Source: Phocoena phocoena (taxonomy: Eukaryota > Chordata > Mammalia > Artiodactyla > Phocoenidae). From it: 64,000 nt of DNA. Shown in pieces: positions 63,941 through 64,000 of this stretch; within the stretch, counting starts at the first letter, position 1, and every line of letters starts with the position of its first letter. A program made the translations under genes and the position numbers. The stretch is taken from contig NC_089220.1 in NCBI RefSeq assembly GCF_963924675.1, positions 84,509,168-84,573,167 on the forward strand, read 5' to 3'. The notes beneath the pieces were generated by a model. It was not told where the DNA came from. It saw only the letters and a program-made list of their open reading frames with translations, and did not search any database.

Positions 63941-64000
63941 AAAAACAAAGTATGAATGTTGACAGCAAGCAGGTAGCCACAGATGAGGAGAAAATTAGGA

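Larger units (their letters stand above)
61440..64000 (+). other. NUSAP1 intron 9 (continues past window)
   Basis: Contains a MER5-like end near 61752, SINEs at 61996 and 63741 and a long L2 piece at 62410-63130. I searched for the next NUSAP1 exon (human GKLKPWGQSKENN) and did not find it. Confidence 0.65.

Noticed and set aside
1..64000. CRISPR array, phage, toxin-antitoxin or other prokaryotic defence system
   Set aside because: The spliced genes, SINEs and LINEs show that this is mammalian nuclear DNA. The regular repeats here are interspersed retroposons, not spacer arrays.

Overview
This is mammalian nuclear DNA from an even-toed ungulate lineage, most likely a whale or dolphin. The evidence is about 34 tRNA-derived SINEs of the CHR type, which is found in cetaceans and their close relatives. 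I see three forms: long (about 300 bp, tail rich in AATAA), short poly-A (about 200 bp), and minimal (about 115 bp). Older L1, L2, MIR, MaLR and hAT copies fill much of the rest. There is no bacterial gene content, CRISPR array, phage or other prokaryote-type system. The order OIP5-AS1, OIP5, NUSAP1 matches human chromosome 15q15.

Layout. (1) 1 to about 17,490, plus strand: the long noncoding RNA OIP5-AS1 (Cyrano). Its first exon is at the CpG-rich left edge, a 48-nt second exon lies at 7257-7304, and a terminal exon of about 7.9 kb starts at 9586. The terminal exon carries the near-perfect miR-7 pairing site at 12211-12235 and a poly(A) signal at 17465. (2) 17,491-20,749: a tail-to-tail gap of old repeats and the undefined OIP5 3' UTR. 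(3) 20,750-33,666, minus strand: OIP5 (Mis18-beta), all five coding exons, intact at 228 codons. (4) 33,667-34,047: a 381-bp CpG-rich bidirectional promoter with CCAAT boxes, an E2F-like site and CHR elements. (5) 34,048 to the window end, plus strand: NUSAP1, the first nine coding exons (377 codons plus one base). The 3' exons lie beyond the window.

Biology. OIP5 is a Mis18 complex subunit that licenses CENP-A deposition at centromeres after mitosis. NUSAP1 is a mitotic spindle microtubule-bundling protein. Both are cell-cycle genes, and they share a head-to-head promoter with the motifs expected for G2/M control. OIP5-AS1 regulates miR-7 by target-directed degradation.

The most interesting sequence-level observations are the miR-7 site, a perfect 108-bp tandem duplication in an OIP5 intron, two places where successive retroposons landed in the same target and left serial copies of it, a U6 pseudogene joined to a SINE inside one target duplication, NAGNAG acceptors in NUSAP1, and a KEN motif in the NUSAP1 N-terminus. 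I found no convincing previously undescribed system. Exon coordinates were read by eye from splice sites and reading frame, comparing with remembered human proteins. Repeat family names are from recognition, not a database search.
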